Origin: Lachnospira sp. UBA4346 | GTDB lineage: Bacteria; Bacillota; Clostridia; Lachnospirales; Lachnospiraceae | DNA: 64,000 nucleotides | NCBI GenBank assembly: GCA_002394205.1 | Contig: DGTC01000002.1 | Span: forward strand, 62,001-126,000 | Direction: 5' to 3' | Shown here: in pieces, positions 63,241-64,000 of the stretch | Layout of the letters: every line of letters starts with the position of its first letter | Position numbering within the stretch: the first letter of the stretch is position 1 | Notes under the pieces: generated by a model | What the model was told of the DNA's origin: nothing | The model's input: the letters and a program-made list of their open reading frames with translations, nothing else | Database searches by the model: none | Made by a program: the position numbers and the translations under genes

Positions 63241-64000
63241 ATGGAAAAGATTAAAATGACAACTCCACTCGTTGAAATGGATGGGGACGAGATGACAAGA
63301 GTACTTTGGAAGTTAATTAAGGACGAGTTACTGACTCCATTTGTTGACTTAAATACAGAGTATTATGATTTGGGACTGGTACACAGAAATGAGACAAACG
63401 ATCAGGTAACGGTTGACTCAGCCAATGCAACAAAGAAATATGGAGTTGCTGTTAAGTGTGCGACTATTACACCAAATGCAGCAAGAGTAAAAGAATATGA
63501 TTTAAAGGAAATGTACAAGAGTCCGAACGGAACAATTCGTGCAATGCTGGATGGTACAGTATTCCGTGCACCAATTATTGTTAAAGGAATTGAACCATAT
63601 GTAAAGAATTGGAAGAAGCCAATTACGATTGCAAGACATGCTTATGGTGATGTATACAAGGCTTCAGAGATGAAGGTTCCGGGTGCTGGTAAGGCAGAAC
63701 TTGTATTTACGGATGAGAACGGCAACGAGACAAGAGAATTAATTCATAACTTCAAGGGTGCAGGCGTATTGCAGGGGATGCATAACTTAGAAGATTCTAT
63801 TGAAAGTTTCGCAAGAAGCTGCTTTAACTTCGCATTAGAGACGAAGCAGGATTTATGGTTTGCTACAAAAGATACAATTTCTAAGAAGTATGACCATACA
63901 TTTAAGGATATTTTCCAGGAAATTTATGATAAGGAATATGCAGAAAAGTTTGCGAATACAGGGATTACATATTTCTATACATTGATTGATGATGCAGTAG
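63241..64000 (+). CDS. icd: NADP-dependent isocitrate dehydrogenase, eukaryotic-type homodimeric class (3' truncated by window end)
   Basis: Oxidises isocitrate to 2-oxoglutarate. The first 253 residues are visible: VEMDGDEMTRVLWKLIKDELL, CATITPNAARV, the substrate serine/Asn region SPNGTIRAMLDGTVFRAPI, and the catalytic IARHAYGDVYKASE. These place it in the larger eukaryote-like IDH subfamily also found in Clostridia, not with the E. coli type. GTGAGGT precedes the ATG. It starts 33 bp after the EIIC-EAL gene with no terminator in between, so the two may share a transcript. The coding region continues past 64000. Confidence 0.95.
   Translation, partial: MEKIKMTTPLVEMDGDEMTRVLWKLIKDELLTPFVDLNTEYYDLGLVHRNETNDQVTVDSANATKKYGVAVKCATITPNAARVKEYDLKEMYKSPNGTIRAMLDGTVFRAPIIVKGIEPYVKNWKKPITIARHAYGDVYKASEMKVPGAGKAELVFTDENGNETRELIHNFKGAGVLQGMHNLEDSIESFARSCFNFALETKQDLWFATKDTISKKYDHTFKDIFQEIYDKEYAEKFANTGITYFYTLIDDAV

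Overview
The window looks like a chromosomal segment of a low-GC, endospore-forming Clostridia bacterium, most likely Lachnospiraceae. Supporting signs are the A/T-rich sequence, strong GGAGG-type ribosome binding sites, sigma-A promoters with 17-bp spacers, a cotJABC spore-coat operon with a sigma-E-like -10 box, HrcA/CIRCE control of groES-groEL, AddAB instead of RecBCD, the single-chain large PurL, the PyrK/PyrD (type B) dihydroorotate dehydrogenase, and DUF6062/DUF6106/DUF6142-type proteins. Family assignments come from reading the translations; no database search was run.

Layout. 1-5.6 kb: the end of a DHHA2-type pyrophosphatase, a SEC-C methionine aminopeptidase, cotJABC (minus strand), a secreted-type amidase with DUF4214, a DUF6062 protein and an OGG-type DNA glycosylase. 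5.6-12.6 kb: groES-groEL, a small membrane protein, guaB, then a CheX-like/CheY-like/truA operon. 12.6-18.4 kb: argS, a GT2 glycosyltransferase, a small membrane protein (minus) and a GAF-GGDEF-EAL protein. 18.4-24.8 kb: pyrimidine genes pyrC, pyrF, pyrK-pyrD and pyrE, with an Rpn/PD-(D/E)XK gene between pyrD and pyrE. 24.8-33 kb: small membrane proteins, VanZ, an M29 aminopeptidase, then purE-purM-purN-purD overlapping a CHAP-domain cell-wall enzyme. 33-38 kb: a double-GNAT protein, degV and two tandem, nearly identical Rpn genes with a palindromic repeat. 38-46.4 kb: an isochorismatase-fold hydrolase, pepF behind a CAAAAA tract, tRNA-Gly, an aldose-epimerase homologue, hisS, Nudix, GH43 and an FMN-binding-like lone domain. 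46.4-64 kb: addB-addA, purL, an unknown membrane protein, asnB (minus), a PTS-EIIC/EAL fusion and the start of icd.

How the genes work together. Most of the window is core metabolism: de novo purine synthesis (purE, M, N, D, L and guaB), de novo UMP synthesis (pyrC, D/K, E, F), aminoacyl-tRNA synthesis (argS, hisS), protein folding and turnover (GroESL, Map, PepF, M29) and recombination repair (AddAB). Two c-di-GMP enzymes and a CheX/CheY pair point to signalling and motility control. Accessory content is small: three Rpn genes, a roughly 205-bp palindromic dispersed repeat (two copies plus a remnant), a nested palindrome before asnB and a hexanucleotide tract. I see no prophage, CRISPR array, complete insertion sequence or defence island. 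The points most worth a second look are the palindromic repeat, the EIIC-EAL fusion whose sugar-site residues look replaced, the TruA homologue with Glu at the catalytic Asp position, and the CAAAAA tract before pepF.
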